From an uncultured Oscillospiraceae bacterium (lineage in GTDB: Bacteria > Bacillota > Clostridia > Oscillospirales > Oscillospiraceae), in the NCBI GenBank assembly GCA_900763685.1, contig CAAFLF010000011.1, positions 1 to 19,358 of the forward strand: 19,358 bases of DNA, read 5' to 3'. Shown here in pieces: positions 7,085-13,714 of this stretch (its first letter is position 1; each line of letters begins with the position of its first letter). The notes under the pieces were generated by a model. That model worked only from the letters and a program-made list of their open reading frames with translations. It did no database searches and was not told where the DNA came from. The translations under genes and the position numbers were made by a program.

Positions 7085-7156
7085 ATGCTGTGGGATGGGA
7101 CCCGAGACCTGGATGATCTGATCTTCCCGGAGGAGTGGGAGATCAGCCAGAGATAA
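7085..7156 (+). CDS. Possible 23-residue acidic small protein
   Basis: An ATG at 7085 follows a strong AAGGAGGAG (7069-7077) with good spacing. The short frame begins MLWDGTRDLDDLIFPEEWE and ends at TAA 7154-7156. The peptide is acidic and tryptophan-containing with no membrane segment; I do not recognise it. A perfect hairpin (7158-7190) starts 1-2 nt after the stop codon. No convincing promoter is seen upstream: TAGGAT at 7041-7046 lacks a good -35. The ribosome site is the main evidence, so this may be a real small protein or a chance frame. Confidence 0.4.
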   Translation: MLWDGTRDLDDLIFPEEWEISQR

Positions 7157-7580
7157 TTTCGTCTGAAATGGCGCCGCCATTTCAGACGAGGAATTTCCTC
7201 GCTTTGGCGGCAAAGCCGCCAAAGCGAATGAAAGAACAGTCCGACCGCGCGCGAAACCGGTCCGCCCCAACGGGGCGGACCGGTTTCACACTTGCGGACT
7301 GAGAGGATTCGGGGAAACGGCTCCGCCCTTTCCCCGAGACAGCCCCACCCCGGCTCCGCCGGGGCGATGGCGATGGCACGCCGCTCGGGTGCCTTGCCCC
7401 GGCGGAGCCGGGGCCGCGACACTTCGCTCCGTGAGAGGAATTTTTCCCGCCGTACAGAAGGTGAATTGCCCCGAAGGGGCAAGAGAGACCACCCTGGGGT
7501 GCGCCGCCGGGAAAAATAGTTACGTCCTTTCCGTCGCCGGAGGCGGCGGAAACACAGGGGGCGAAGCCCCCCAGTGACCC
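7157..7580. repeat. Non-coding zone packed with perfect short-loop hairpins
   Basis: No gene is supported here. The stretch holds at least seven inverted repeats. They are 7160-7172/7176-7188 (13 bp, loop GCC), 7200-7211/7215-7226 (12 bp, loop AAA), 7253-7268/7272-7287 (16 bp, loop AAC), 7309-7317/7329-7337 (9 bp), 7348-7365/7396-7413 (18-bp pair, each arm itself self-complementary), 7466-7472/7476-7482 (7 bp, loop GAA) and 7557-7562/7566-7571 (6 bp, loop GAA). An outer pair ATTTTTCCCG/CGGGAAAAAT brackets 7439-7517. None is followed by a T-run. The set looks like stacked dispersed palindromic elements or one highly structured RNA. Confidence 0.65.
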
Positions 7581-7651
7581 CCCGGCGGTCCTGTTTGACT
7601 TTTGGCCGCGCTCCCTGCGAACCCCAGGATTTCCGCGGCTTCCCGGGGTTT

Positions 7652-7666
7652 TCGACCTGGGGTCGA
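7652..7666. promoter_or_regulatory. Dyad abutting the XRE gene promoter
   Basis: TCGACC (7652-7657) and GGTCGA (7661-7666) form a 6-bp dyad with a 3-bp centre, ending one base before the -35 box. Its position suggests an operator, possibly for autoregulation by the XRE protein encoded just downstream. This is inference. Confidence 0.35.
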
Positions 7667-7695
7667 TTGACATTTCCCCCGCTTTCGGGTATACC
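7667..7695 (+). promoter_or_regulatory. Promoter of the XRE membrane-regulator gene
   Basis: A perfect TTGACA (7667-7672) is followed after 17 bp by TATACC (7690-7695). The predicted transcription start near 7702 leaves only ~20 nt before the ATG, just enough for the ribosome site AGGAAAGGGGG. Confidence 0.7.
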
Positions 7696-7720
7696 GGATG
7701 GCAGGAAAGGGGGCAGCGGA

Positions 7721-8113
7721 ATGGACTGTACCAGTGTCGGCGGCTTCATCGCGGAGCTGCGCAAGGAAAAGGGCCGCACCCAGGCGGAGCTGGCGGAGCG
7801 GGTGGGCGTCACCGGAGGGGCCGTCAGCAAGTGGGAGCGGGGGCTCTGCTACCCGGATATTGAGACGGTGGTCCGCCTCGCGGAGGTCCTGGGCCTCAGC
7901 GTGGGCGAGATCTTAGCGGGCCAGCGCATCCAGGTCTATACCCCGGAGACCGTGGACACCCTGGCCAAGGAGAGCATCGAGGCCTACAGCGGCAGCGAGC
8001 GCCGCAGGATGCTCCGGCGGATGGGGGCGGTGCTGGCGGTCCTGGCGCTGCTGGCGGCCATCCTGATCCCGGAGATGCTCCGGCGGGCGGCGCCGGAGCA
8101 TCTCCGGCTTTGA
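7721..8113 (+). CDS. XRE-family regulator with C-terminal membrane segment (5' part of a frameshifted gene)
   Basis: The product (130 residues as read) has an N-terminal XRE helix-turn-helix at about residues 8-62, with RTQAELAERVGVTGGAVSKWE and PDIETVVRLAEVLGLSVGEIL. A basic linker (RRRMLRR) leads to a membrane segment at about 101-117. The ATG at 7721 fits the ribosome site and promoter; the frame is open further upstream to 7574, but that part would lie before the promoter. After the membrane helix the frame runs into a TGA at 8111-8113, while the neighbouring frame continues for another ~130 sensible codons to 8483. A +1 shift within a perfect 15-bp inverted repeat (8071-8085/8091-8105) would join them into a ~254-residue HTH-TM-outer-domain protein. 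The gene is therefore truncated, mis-sequenced or recoded. Confidence 0.8.
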   Translation: MDCTSVGGFIAELRKEKGRTQAELAERVGVTGGAVSKWERGLCYPDIETVVRLAEVLGLSVGEILAGQRIQVYTPETVDTLAKESIEAYSGSERRRMLRRMGAVLAVLALLAAILIPEMLRRAAPEHLRL

Positions 8114-8483
8114 GCGGACCTACTATGAGTACAGCCTCCTCTGCGACTTTGACGGCGCGGACATCGGCCAGCTCTTCGCCCAGTACCTCCTCAACGGGGA
8201 GCAGCGGCACGTCTTCGCCAGCTACCTGGTCCGCTGGGGGGAGGACGGCAAGATCCTCTCCGTGAACCTGATCCGCTGCGAGGTGCCGGAGAGATCGCCC
8301 TGGGACAACCGCTTCTACGCGGACCCCTTCCTCCTCTCCGTGGGGGAGGACAGCTTCCAGATCGTCCTCCAGCTCTCCGCCCGGGAGGCGGACAAGGAGC
8401 GCGGCACCGAGCAAAACGAGTGCTACACCATCCACTATGATAACGGCCTCGCCACCGCGGAGTTTGACGGATACCCCTTCTGA
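8067..8483 (+). pseudogene. Detached C-terminal domain of the XRE membrane regulator
   Basis: This frame is open from 8067, after a stop at 8064-8066, to TGA 8481-8483. It reads as a plausible globular domain from about 8104 (GFERTYYEYSLLCDFDGADI...) to the end. It has no ATG or ribosome site of its own near the beginning; the first GTG is at 8262, mid-domain. It sits in the +1 frame relative to the XRE coding region just upstream. It most simply represents the extracytoplasmic part of that protein. I do not recognise the fold. A terminator-like hairpin follows at 8491-8521. Confidence 0.65.
8071..8105. repeat. Perfect 15-bp inverted repeat at the frameshift
   Basis: GGAGATGCTCCGGCG (8071-8085) is exactly complementary to 8091-8105 around a 5-nt centre (GGCGG). 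It lies inside coding sequence, where the reading frame is lost. Such a perfect palindrome can arise by template switching or quasipalindrome correction. It can also cause sequencing compression or ribosome pausing. Confidence 0.8.
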
Positions 8484-8490
8484 CCCGGAT

Positions 8491-8524
8491 GCCCCCGGGG
8501 AAGCGGTGCCTCCCCGGGGGCTTT
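8491..8524 (+). terminator. Terminator-like hairpin after the XRE membrane regulator
   Basis: An 11-bp stem (8491-8501 with 8511-8521) with a 9-nt loop begins 7 nt after the stop at 8483. It is followed by TTTCT. The T-run is short but the position fits transcription termination. Confidence 0.6.
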
Positions 8525-8605
8525 CTCCGCCCTCCGCCCCGACACCCCCGCCCCCGGAAAACCGGAAACCCCTTCCATCCCCACCCCCGGGGACGGATTT
8601 CCGTA

Positions 8606-8635
8606 TTGACAAGGGTCCCGGGTTTGAAATATAAT
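8606..8635 (+). promoter_or_regulatory. Promoter of the XRE-cupin regulator gene
   Basis: Perfect TTGACA (8606-8611) and TATAAT (8630-8635) hexamers are separated by 18 bp. The predicted start near 8642 leaves a ~130-nt leader containing the GTGAA/TTCAC inverted pair at 8651-8696. Confidence 0.8.
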
Positions 8636-8650
8636 CTCATAAATACCAGT

Positions 8651-8696
8651 GCGTGAAAACACGGCATCCATGAAATCAGGCCCCGCTTTTTCACGC
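8651..8696. promoter_or_regulatory. GCGTGAAAA / TTTTCACGC inverted half-sites in the regulator leader
   Basis: GCGTGAAAA (8651-8659) is exactly complementary to TTTTCACGC (8688-8696). The GTGAA/TTCAC cores match the ATTCAC motif array in front of the catabolic operon (9459-9558). This suggests that the XRE-cupin protein binds its own leader as well as the operon. It is an inference from shared motifs. Confidence 0.45.
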
Positions 8697-8775
8697 CAGA
8701 GAAAAACGTTTACCCGCCGCCGCTCCCATCCGCTGGAAGGGGCTGGCGCCGGGCCGCCGGGGAGGATTGAGCGCC

Positions 8776-9348
8776 ATGAGCGATTCCATTGGGGAGAAGC
8801 TGAAACAGGTCCGCAACGCCAAGGGCATGACGCTGAAGGAGCTGGGGGACACCGCAGGGCTCTCCGCGGGCTACCTCTCCCAGCTGGAGCGGGGCAAGAG
8901 CTCCATCGGCATGAGCCAGCTGGGCAAGCTGGCCAACTGCCTGGGCGTGGATGTCCGCTACTTCATCTCGGAGGAGTTCCAGAGCGAGAATCCCGTGATG
9001 AAGAGCTACGAGAACGTGGTGCTCTACATTGAGAACGAGCGGAGCTTCCAGTACCGCGTCACCAACGACCTCCACAGCAAGGACCTCCTTCCCCGGATCG
9101 ATGTCCTCCTCCCGGGCTTCTCCACCGAGGCGGCCCACACCCACGGCGGCGAGGAGTTCATCTACGTGCTGGAGGGGGTCATGACCTTCGGCATCGACGG
9201 CAAGACCTACGAGCTCTACCCCGGCGACACCGCCCATTACAGCGCCACCACCGTCCACAGCTGGAGCAATAACACCAGCAAGCCCGTCCGGGTCCTGCTG
9301 GTCACCACCCCCAATTCCTTCAAGAAGGACCCTCCGGAGGAGGAATGA
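8776..9348 (+). CDS. XRE-family transcriptional regulator with C-terminal cupin domain
   Basis: This 190-residue protein joins an N-terminal XRE helix-turn-helix (about 8-62, with GMTLKELGDTAGLSAGYLSQ) to a cupin_2 effector domain (about 108-178). The cupin part retains a full metal-binding set: H121 and H123 in HTHGGEEF, E127, and H161 in TTVHSWSN. Members of this family usually sense a small metabolite and control neighbouring catabolic or transport genes. I chose the ATG at 8776, 10 nt from GGAGG (8761-8765); the in-frame TTG at 8767 sits directly on that site. It is transcribed alone from a consensus promoter and ends in a strong terminator. The catabolic cluster starting at 9642 is its likely target. 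Confidence 0.93.
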   Translation: MSDSIGEKLKQVRNAKGMTLKELGDTAGLSAGYLSQLERGKSSIGMSQLGKLANCLGVDVRYFISEEFQSENPVMKSYENVVLYIENERSFQYRVTNDLHSKDLLPRIDVLLPGFSTEAAHTHGGEEFIYVLEGVMTFGIDGKTYELYPGDTAHYSATTVHSWSNNTSKPVRVLLVTTPNSFKKDPPEEE

Positions 9349-9372
9349 CGCCCCCGCCGTCCCCCTCTCAAC

Positions 9373-9408
9373 GGCCAGACCCGTTTTGCCGGGTCTGGCC
9401 CTTTTTTT
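9373..9408 (+). terminator. Intrinsic terminator after the XRE-cupin gene
   Basis: A perfect 11-bp stem (9373-9383 with 9390-9400, 6-nt loop) is followed by a run of seven T (9402-9408). It separates the regulator from the catabolic operon. Confidence 0.95.
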
Positions 9409-9458
9409 GCCCCTTTGGAGCCAAATGGACGGGAAAATTTACCGAATTCCGTTATAAA

Positions 9459-9558
9459 ATTCACGAACAAGCATTTTTCCTGTTGAAAATTCACAAAACG
9501 AGACCGTTCGATTATACGGATTCACGAATGTGAAAAAACCTCTTTACAAATTCACAAA
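9459..9558 (+). promoter_or_regulatory. Four phased ATTCAC(G/A)AA sites upstream of the catabolic operon
   Basis: ATTCAC begins at 9459, 9489, 9520 and 9550, so the spacings are 30, 31 and 30 bp, about three helical turns each. Each copy continues as GAA or AAA. The third copy is a full dyad, TTCACGAATGTGAA (9521-9534). The region is strikingly AT-rich compared with its surroundings. The last copy lies between the proposed -35 and -10 boxes, which would suit repression. The likely binder is the XRE-cupin protein encoded upstream. Confidence 0.7.
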
Positions 9559-9570
9559 AATGATTATCAT
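9543..9570 (+). promoter_or_regulatory. Candidate promoter of the catabolic operon
   Basis: TTTACA (9543-9548) and TATCAT (9565-9570) are 16 bp apart, giving a predicted start near 9577 and a ~65-nt leader. The spacing is slightly short and alternatives exist in this AT-rich stretch, so the assignment is tentative. Confidence 0.45.
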
Positions 9571-9641
9571 ATGAGGTGGAGTTAAAAAATACGGCACGAA
9601 ACCCAGAAGAAGAAAAATTATCCAGGAGGAATTTCACAGAT

Positions 9642-10022
9642 ATGAAGCAAGAGCTTCGGGACGAGGCGTCCCTTGGCCCGGTCTCCGGCCTCTATTCCCA
9701 GGCCATCCGCTCCGGCGACCTCCTCTTCACCACCCAGATCGGCAACGTGAGGGGCGGCCCCCTGGCGGGGGAGGATATGTACACCCAGGCCGTCCAGACC
9801 CTGAAAAATGCCTCCGCCATCCTGGCGGCGGCGGGCGGCAGCCTGGCGGACGTGGTGAAATGCACCATCTACATCGTGGACATGGCGGACTATGACGCCC
9901 TGAATCAGGCCTACCGGGAGTGGATGCCCCAGCCCTACCCCGCGAGAGCCTGCGTCCAGGTCTCCCGCCTGAGCCCCGGCTCCCGGGTGGAGATGGAATT
10001 CGTGGCGGATCTCAGCCGCTGA
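9642..10022 (+). CDS. ridA: RidA family protein (enamine/imine deaminase type)
   Basis: RidA/YjgF/UK114 proteins hydrolyse reactive enamine or imine intermediates, mostly 2-aminoacrylate-type products of PLP enzymes; some subgroups are catabolic deaminases. The 126-residue length is typical. Family features include GPVSGLYSQAIRSGDLLFTT near the N-terminus, the central DVVKCTIYIVDMADYDALNQAY, and a C-terminal PARACVQVSRLSPGSRVEMEFVA with the conserved arginine that binds the substrate carboxylate. I chose the ATG at 9642, downstream of AGGAGGA (9624-9630); an in-frame GTG at 9576 would begin at the predicted transcription start. It is the first gene of the catabolic cluster, 57 nt before the DHDPS-family gene. 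That position suggests that the pathway makes an enamine or imine. Confidence 0.93.
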   Translation: MKQELRDEASLGPVSGLYSQAIRSGDLLFTTQIGNVRGGPLAGEDMYTQAVQTLKNASAILAAAGGSLADVVKCTIYIVDMADYDALNQAYREWMPQPYPARACVQVSRLSPGSRVEMEFVADLSR

Positions 10023-10079
10023 GCGGCTTTTCCAGTAAAAAGCGAGAAGAGAAGACACAAGATAAAAGGAGGAACCCCT

Positions 10080-10973
10080 ATGAACAAGGCACCGAAAGGC
10101 ATGTATGTCCCCATTATCACCCCCTTCCGGGAGGATCAGAGCATCGACTTTGAGGCCTTCCAGAAGGTCATCGACTACACCATCGAGAACGGCGTGGACG
10201 GTATGCTGATCACCGGCAGCACCGGAGAGTACCACACCATGACCCTGGAGGAGCAGAAGGAAGTCATCAAGCGCGGCTGCGAGTTCGTGGCGGGCCGTGT
10301 CCCCGTGATCGCGGGCGTGGGCAAGTCCACCGCCAAGGCCACCATCGAGCTTGCCAACTTTGCCGCCGACTGCGGCGCCGAGTATGGCCTGGTGCTGCCC
10401 CCCTACTATCAGCCCACCACCCGTCAGGGCATCATCGATTTCTTTAAGGAGATCGCCGCCGGTTCCAAGCTTGGCATCATGATCTACGACAACCCCCTGG
10501 CCACCGGCGTGGAGCTGGAGCCCGATCTCATCTACGAGCTGGCCCAGGTGGACAACATCGTGGCCCTGAAGGACACCTCCGACATGATCCACACCTGCCA
10601 GGTCCTGGCCAAGACCCGGACCCTGGACAAGGAGTTCAGCGTGTTCCAGGGCTATGAGCACACCATCCTGCCCGCCATGGCCGTGGGCGCCCAGGGCGGC
10701 TTCGCCATCCTGATGAACGCCCTGCCCAAGGAGTACGCCAAGCTTTACAAGCTGGTCCAGGAGAACAAGTGGCAGGAGGCCACGGACTTCAACATGAGCA
10801 TGGCGGACCTCTTCACCGCCATGGAGGAGGAGCCCTATCCCGGCCCCGTGAAGGCCGCCATGAACATGATGGGCCTCCCCGCCGGCTACGTCCGCAAGCC
10901 CCTGGTAGACGCCTCCGAGGGCCTCAAGGAGAAAATGCGCGAAAACCTCCGCGCCCTGGGCTACAACGTCTGA
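10080..10973 (+). CDS. DHDPS/N-acetylneuraminate lyase-family aldolase or dehydratase
   Basis: The family uses a Schiff-base lysine to cleave, condense or dehydrate 2-keto acids, often with pyruvate. The 297-residue protein shows the GSTGE motif (46-50), tyrosine Y136 in IMIYDNP and the lysine K164 in IVALKDTS, so the catalytic core is intact. The position equivalent to the DHDPS arginine that binds aspartate semialdehyde (PSRTG) is alanine here (PLATG, A141). It is therefore unlikely to be the lysine-biosynthesis enzyme; a keto-sugar-acid, N-acylneuraminate-like or other aldol substrate is more likely. The ATG is preceded by AAAGGAGGAA. It lies between ridA and an amidohydrolase in one operon, which points to catabolism. 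The exact substrate cannot be read from the sequence. Confidence 0.92.
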   Translation: MNKAPKGMYVPIITPFREDQSIDFEAFQKVIDYTIENGVDGMLITGSTGEYHTMTLEEQKEVIKRGCEFVAGRVPVIAGVGKSTAKATIELANFAADCGAEYGLVLPPYYQPTTRQGIIDFFKEIAAGSKLGIMIYDNPLATGVELEPDLIYELAQVDNIVALKDTSDMIHTCQVLAKTRTLDKEFSVFQGYEHTILPAMAVGAQGGFAILMNALPKEYAKLYKLVQENKWQEATDFNMSMADLFTAMEEEPYPGPVKAAMNMMGLPAGYVRKPLVDASEGLKEKMRENLRALGYNV

Positions 10974-11001
10974 TCCCCCGCGGAAGAAGGAGAGACTTCC
11001 C

Positions 11002-12585
11002 ATGTACGCGGAGAAGATCTATGTGAACGGCAGGGTCTACACCATGGAGCGGGAGGCGGAGGCGGTGGAAGCCTTCGCCGTCCGGGATGGCAAGATCGCG
11101 GCCGTCGGCACGACGGAGGAGATCCGAAAGATCCCCCACGAGGAAACGGTGGACCTCCAGGGCCGGACCGTGCTGCCGGGCTTCATCGACGCCCACCTGC
11201 ACCTGCTGGCCTACGGAGCGGGCCTCCTCAGCGTGGAGCTGCGGGGCACCGATTCCATCGCGCGGGTGCTGGACCTTCTGCGGCAGCGGGCCGGGACCAC
11301 GCCCAAGGGCGAGTGGATCCGGGGCCTGAACTTCGACCAGGAGACCTTCGCCGAGGGGCGGATGCCCACCCGGGAGGACCTGGACGCCGTCTCCACCGAG
11401 CACCCCATCCTCATCAGCCGCTACTGCCAGCATGTCCACGTGGCCAACTCCCTGGCCCTGAAGCTGGCCGGCATCACCCGGGAGACCGCCGCCGCGGACG
11501 AGCTCTGCAAGGTGGACGCGAACGGCGAGCCCAACGGCATCCTCTGGGATACCGCGGTGGCGCCGGTGCTGAGGATCATTCCGGACCCCATCGCCACCTA
11601 CGAGGCCAAGAAGAAGGCCGCCAAGGCCGTCTGCTATGACATGGCCCGCTACGGCATCACCGGGGCCCACACGGTGCGGGGACGCCATGTGGACCTGGAT
11701 GACTACCTGAACATCTACCAGGACCTGGAGGACGAGGGCCAGCTTCCCGTCCGGATCTACGCCTCCTTCGATGAGTTTCCCAACCTGCCCATGCGCACGG
11801 GCCTGGGCAACGAGAAGGTCCGCTACGGCTACTATAAGATCTATGTGGACGGGTCCCTGGGCGGCCGGGGCGCCTACTTCACGGAGCCCTACAGCGACGC
11901 CCCGGATACCTACGGCGCCATGATCCACACCCCGGAGGAGATCGACGCCCTGGTGAAGCGGGCCAACGACATGGGCCTGCAGATCGGCGTCCACTGCATC
12001 GGTGACAAGGCCATCGACTGTGTGGTCAGCGCCATTGAGAAGGCCTACGCCGAGAATCCCCGGCCGGACGCCCGCTTCCGCCTCATCCATGTGCTGGGCA
12101 TCAACAGGGAGCTCATCGAGCGCTGCCGAAAGCTCCCCATCATGTTTGACGTCCAGCCCAAGTTCCTGGCCAGCGACGTCCACTGGGCGGAGGACCGGCT
12201 GGGTCCGGACCGCTCTCCCTACGGCTTCGCCTGGAAGAAGCTCATCGACGCGGGCTTCGTGGTCACCGGCAGCTCCGACTGCCCGGTGGAGCCCTACAAC
12301 CCCTTCCTGGGCATCTACGCCGCCGTGACCCGGCAGGACCTGGACGGCTGGCCTGAGGGCGGCTGGTACCCCGAGAACAAGCTCTCCGTCTATGAGGCCC
12401 TCTGCCTCTACACCAAGAACGGGGCCTACGCCTCCTTCGAGGAGAAGATCAAGGGCACCATCGCCCCCGGCAAGCTGGCGGACTTCATCCTGCTGGACGC
12501 CGATCCCTACGCGGTGCCCCCGGCGGAGCTGAAGAACATCCGTGTTTTGAAGACTTATTTGGGTGGCGAAGTCACCTTTGAATAA
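11002..12585 (+). CDS. YtcJ-like metal-dependent amidohydrolase
   Basis: This 527-residue protein belongs to the amidohydrolase superfamily (amidohydrolase_3/YtcJ group), whose members hydrolyse amide or related bonds at a metal centre in the cytoplasm. Visible metal-site elements are DAHLHL (H65, H67) after LPGFI, a lysine in YYKIYVDGS (K279), GVHCIGDKA (H331), a later IHVLG histidine, and the catalytic aspartate in SSDCPVEP (D426). The N-terminal beta-sandwich strand IYVNGRVYTM and C-terminal APGKLADFILLDADP complete the fold. The gene follows the DHDPS-family gene by 28 nt with AAGGAGAGA before the ATG. In this operon it might remove an acyl or carbamoyl group from the imported compound; this is inference. 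Known YtcJ homologues act on diverse substrates, so specificity is open. Confidence 0.92.
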   Translation: MYAEKIYVNGRVYTMEREAEAVEAFAVRDGKIAAVGTTEEIRKIPHEETVDLQGRTVLPGFIDAHLHLLAYGAGLLSVELRGTDSIARVLDLLRQRAGTTPKGEWIRGLNFDQETFAEGRMPTREDLDAVSTEHPILISRYCQHVHVANSLALKLAGITRETAAADELCKVDANGEPNGILWDTAVAPVLRIIPDPIATYEAKKKAAKAVCYDMARYGITGAHTVRGRHVDLDDYLNIYQDLEDEGQLPVRIYASFDEFPNLPMRTGLGNEKVRYGYYKIYVDGSLGGRGAYFTEPYSDAPDTYGAMIHTPEEIDALVKRANDMGLQIGVHCIGDKAIDCVVSAIEKAYAENPRPDARFRLIHVLGINRELIERCRKLPIMFDVQPKFLASDVHWAEDRLGPDRSPYGFAWKKLIDAGFVVTGSSDCPVEPYNPFLGIYAAVTRQDLDGWPEGGWYPENKLSVYEALCLYTKNGAYASFEEKIKGTIAPGKLADFILLDADPYAVPPAELKNIRVLKTYLGGEVTFE

Positions 12586-12643
12586 GGAAAGCGACAAGAG
12601 AGAAAAGAAGATCCCGAAAAAACATTTCAGGAGGAGAAAACGA

Positions 12644-13675
12644 ATGAAAAGAATGCTCGCGACTCTGATGGTCCTGTCCCTGTCCCTGGCCCTGCTGGCC
12701 GGCTGCGGCAGCCAGGGCAACAACGCCGCCTCCGGCAGCAACGCCGGCGCGAATGGCGAGACCTACACCATGCGCATCAGCCACGCCGTGGCGGAGACCC
12801 ATCCCTCCCACCAGACCCTCCTGGCCTTTGAGAAGGCCGTGGAGGAGGGCACCAACGGCGCCGTCCAGGTGGAGCTGATCCCCAATGGCGCTCTGGGCGG
12901 CGAGACCCAGCTGGCCGAGATGGTGCAGCTTGGCTCCCTGCAGGGCACCGTCATCGGCGCGGACGCCGCCTCCGGCATCATCCCTGAGTTCGCCCTCATC
13001 GGCGCTCCCTACCTCTTCAACTCCCGCACCTCCGTCTACGCCGCTCTGGACGGCGAGTTCGGCGACACCCTGGCGGAGAAGGCCGCCAACTTCAACATCT
13101 ACGTGGCCGGCTGGGGCGACGCGGGCTTCCGCAACGTCACCAACTCCAAGCACGAGATCGTGACTCCCGATGACATGAAGGGCCTCAAGATCCGCGTCAT
13201 GGAGAACGAGCTCCACATGGACCTCTTCAAGGCCTTCGGCGCCAGCCCCGCTCCCATCGCCTTCAACGAGCTCTTCACCGCCCTGCAGCAGAAGACCGTG
13301 GACGCCCAGGAGAATCCCATCACCGTCTTCACCGTCTCTGGCTTCTATGAGGTCCAGCACTACATGACCACCACCGAGCACGTCTACACCGCCGCTCCCT
13401 TCCTCATCGGCCAGAGGTGGCTGGACACCCTGCCCGCCGAGTATCAGACCGTCGTGAAGGACGCCGCCTCCCAGTGGGTCACCGACCAGCGTCAGGCCAT
13501 GGAGGACGGCGAGGCCACCCACATGCAGACCTGCATCGACAACGGCATGGAGATCCGCGTCCTGACTCCCGAGGAGAAGCAGGTCTGGATGGACGCCGCC
13601 ACCGTGCTGGATGACACCATCGTCGCCAAGTACGGCCAGGAGCTGCTGGATCTGGCCCGCAGCTTCAACCAGTAA
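12644..13675 (+). CDS. dctP: TRAP transporter substrate-binding lipoprotein (DctP family)
   Basis: This is the extracytoplasmic receptor of a tripartite ATP-independent periplasmic-type transporter, which captures an organic acid and passes it to the membrane subunits. The 343-residue precursor begins with a lipoprotein signal peptide and lipobox LLAGC (C21), followed by a Gly/Asn/Ala/Ser-rich linker. The DctP fold is evident from MRISHAVAETHPSH and GLKIRVMEN, with R184 as the conserved carboxylate-binding arginine, and NELFTALQQKTVDAQENP. The ATG at 12644 is 9 nt from GGAGG; longer upstream forms would overlap the amidohydrolase. The partners dctQ and dctM follow after a 90-nt gap that contains a strong hairpin. 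The substrate probably carries a carboxylate but is otherwise unknown. Confidence 0.95.
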   Translation: MKRMLATLMVLSLSLALLAGCGSQGNNAASGSNAGANGETYTMRISHAVAETHPSHQTLLAFEKAVEEGTNGAVQVELIPNGALGGETQLAEMVQLGSLQGTVIGADAASGIIPEFALIGAPYLFNSRTSVYAALDGEFGDTLAEKAANFNIYVAGWGDAGFRNVTNSKHEIVTPDDMKGLKIRVMENELHMDLFKAFGASPAPIAFNELFTALQQKTVDAQENPITVFTVSGFYEVQHYMTTTEHVYTAAPFLIGQRWLDTLPAEYQTVVKDAASQWVTDQRQAMEDGEATHMQTCIDNGMEIRVLTPEEKQVWMDAATVLDDTIVAKYGQELLDLARSFNQ

Positions 13676-13714
13676 GCGTTCCATTTCCCGCGAGTAAGAG
13701 AGAAGGATACCCAT

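Noticed and set aside
7574..7720. N-terminal extension of the XRE membrane regulator
   Set aside because: The open frame continues upstream of 7721, but a consensus promoter (7667-7695) and the ribosome site lie within it.
9576..9641. Earlier GTG start for the RidA gene
   Set aside because: It lies at the predicted transcription start and would add an atypical charged extension; the ATG at 9642 follows AGGAGGA.
10080..10973. Assignment as DapA of lysine biosynthesis
   Set aside because: The substrate-binding arginine is missing and the gene lies in a transport and degradation operon.
9618..12741. Minus-strand open frames of 461 and 605 codons opposite the RidA, lyase and amidohydrolase genes
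   Set aside because: They are shadows of well-supported plus-strand genes, with no ribosome site and no family resemblance.
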